Shown here: one piece after another, positions 63,697 to 64,000 of the stretch
Position numbering within the stretch: the stretch's first letter is position 1
Layout of the letters: each line of letters opens with the position of its first letter
Assembly: GCF_947172395.1 (NCBI RefSeq)
Contig: NC_069099.1
Location: 13,149,740 to 13,213,739 of the forward strand
Direction: 5' to 3'
Length of the DNA: 64,000 nt
From: Bicyclus anynana
Taxonomy: Eukaryota > Arthropoda > Insecta > Lepidoptera > Nymphalidae
The notes under the pieces: model-generated
The model's input: the letters and a program-made list of their open reading frames with translations, nothing else
Database searches by the model: none
Told to the model about the DNA's origin: nothing
Translations under genes and position numbers: made by a program

Positions 63697-64000
63697 TATA
63701 TTAACAGATAAATATATGAGATAATTATTATGAGTTGAAAACCCAACAGCGGAACCCATTATTTTTATGTTTAACATTTTGAAATTGGATACTGCTACTA
63801 AACTTTATACAAGTATGTATATTTAACTTTAGACACAGAAAACATATGCTTTAGCTTTCATCTTGTATTGGAATGTACAAGTTATTTCAAATAAATATTA
63901 ATCAGCAGATTAGATGACAGTCAAGAAGTGGCGTGCACTTTTTATATGCAAAAATGTAATGCCTACCTATAGGTAAACCTTGAAGAATCATTACGAACAT

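Overview
The window looks like lepidopteran (butterfly or moth) nuclear DNA. It is AT-rich and has no rRNA gene, no bacterial operon and no long host reading frame. It is packed with repeat families typical of Lepidoptera: tRNA-headed SINEs, an RTE-clade LINE, short Helitrons (start TC, end CTAG, insert between A and T), a Penelope-like element and many small inverted-repeat elements. Assignment to the order is confident; the family is not resolved.

The only long coding sequence is an almost intact RTE-type retrotransposon at 15328-18563. It has an apurinic-type endonuclease, a reverse transcriptase, a (GAT)n tail and an 11-bp target duplication (AAATTAGTACG), and is broken by one single-base frameshift. 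Just 5 bases past its 3' duplication lies a second retroinsertion (18594-18789): a Penelope-like tail folded into a 71-bp perfect inverted repeat, with its own 14-bp target duplication. The parent family is visible at 10910-11420, where the end of a GIY-YIG/Penelope-type reading frame with one stop codon runs into the same 3' sequence.

Family names used here are local labels. SINE-A: tRNA head, about 328 bp, A-rich tail. SINE-B: tRNA head, about 300 bp, (GAT)n tail, copies with 9-11 bp target duplications. SINE-C: about 150 bp, tRNA head. SINE-D: a separate 225-bp tRNA-like family. LINE-E: a non-LTR element seen only as 3' ends. Hel-1: 180-400 bp Helitron-like. Hel-2: about 290-370 bp. Hel-3: a composite of about 1.27 kb carrying a C-rich tract, present twice (28105-29362 and 50475-51753). 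MITE-F: inverted-repeat element with TIR TGGCCTATTCACTATTTTGG.

Layout: 1-5.5 kb SINE/RTE fragments and a pair of CRE-like palindromes; 5.2-9.6 kb Helitron, SINE-C and a tandem array of about 325-bp Helitron-derived units; 9.6-15.3 kb unique AT-rich DNA with the Penelope remnant; 15.3-18.8 kb the RTE and the foldback; 19-27 kb mostly single-copy DNA with scattered SINEs; 28-31.4 kb a Helitron cluster; 33-42 kb SINEs and MITEs; 42-46 kb minisatellite, LINE tail and MITEs; 47.6-53 kb a dense Helitron/RTE/SINE mosaic; 54.6-57.2 kb SINE-C/RTE and a nested palindrome; 57-64 kb the best host-gene candidate, then more Helitrons and SINEs.

Host genes are sparse. The best candidate is on the minus strand: an internal exon (58674-58749) and a terminal exon (58154-58348), joined in phase by a GT-AG intron of 325 bp, with an AATAAA signal 23 bp past the stop. 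Weaker exon-like segments are at 29552-29706 (-), 6340-6526 (+), 45692-45856 (+) and 3659-3842 (-). None of these proteins was recognised. The window is probably intergenic or intronic DNA between sparse genes.
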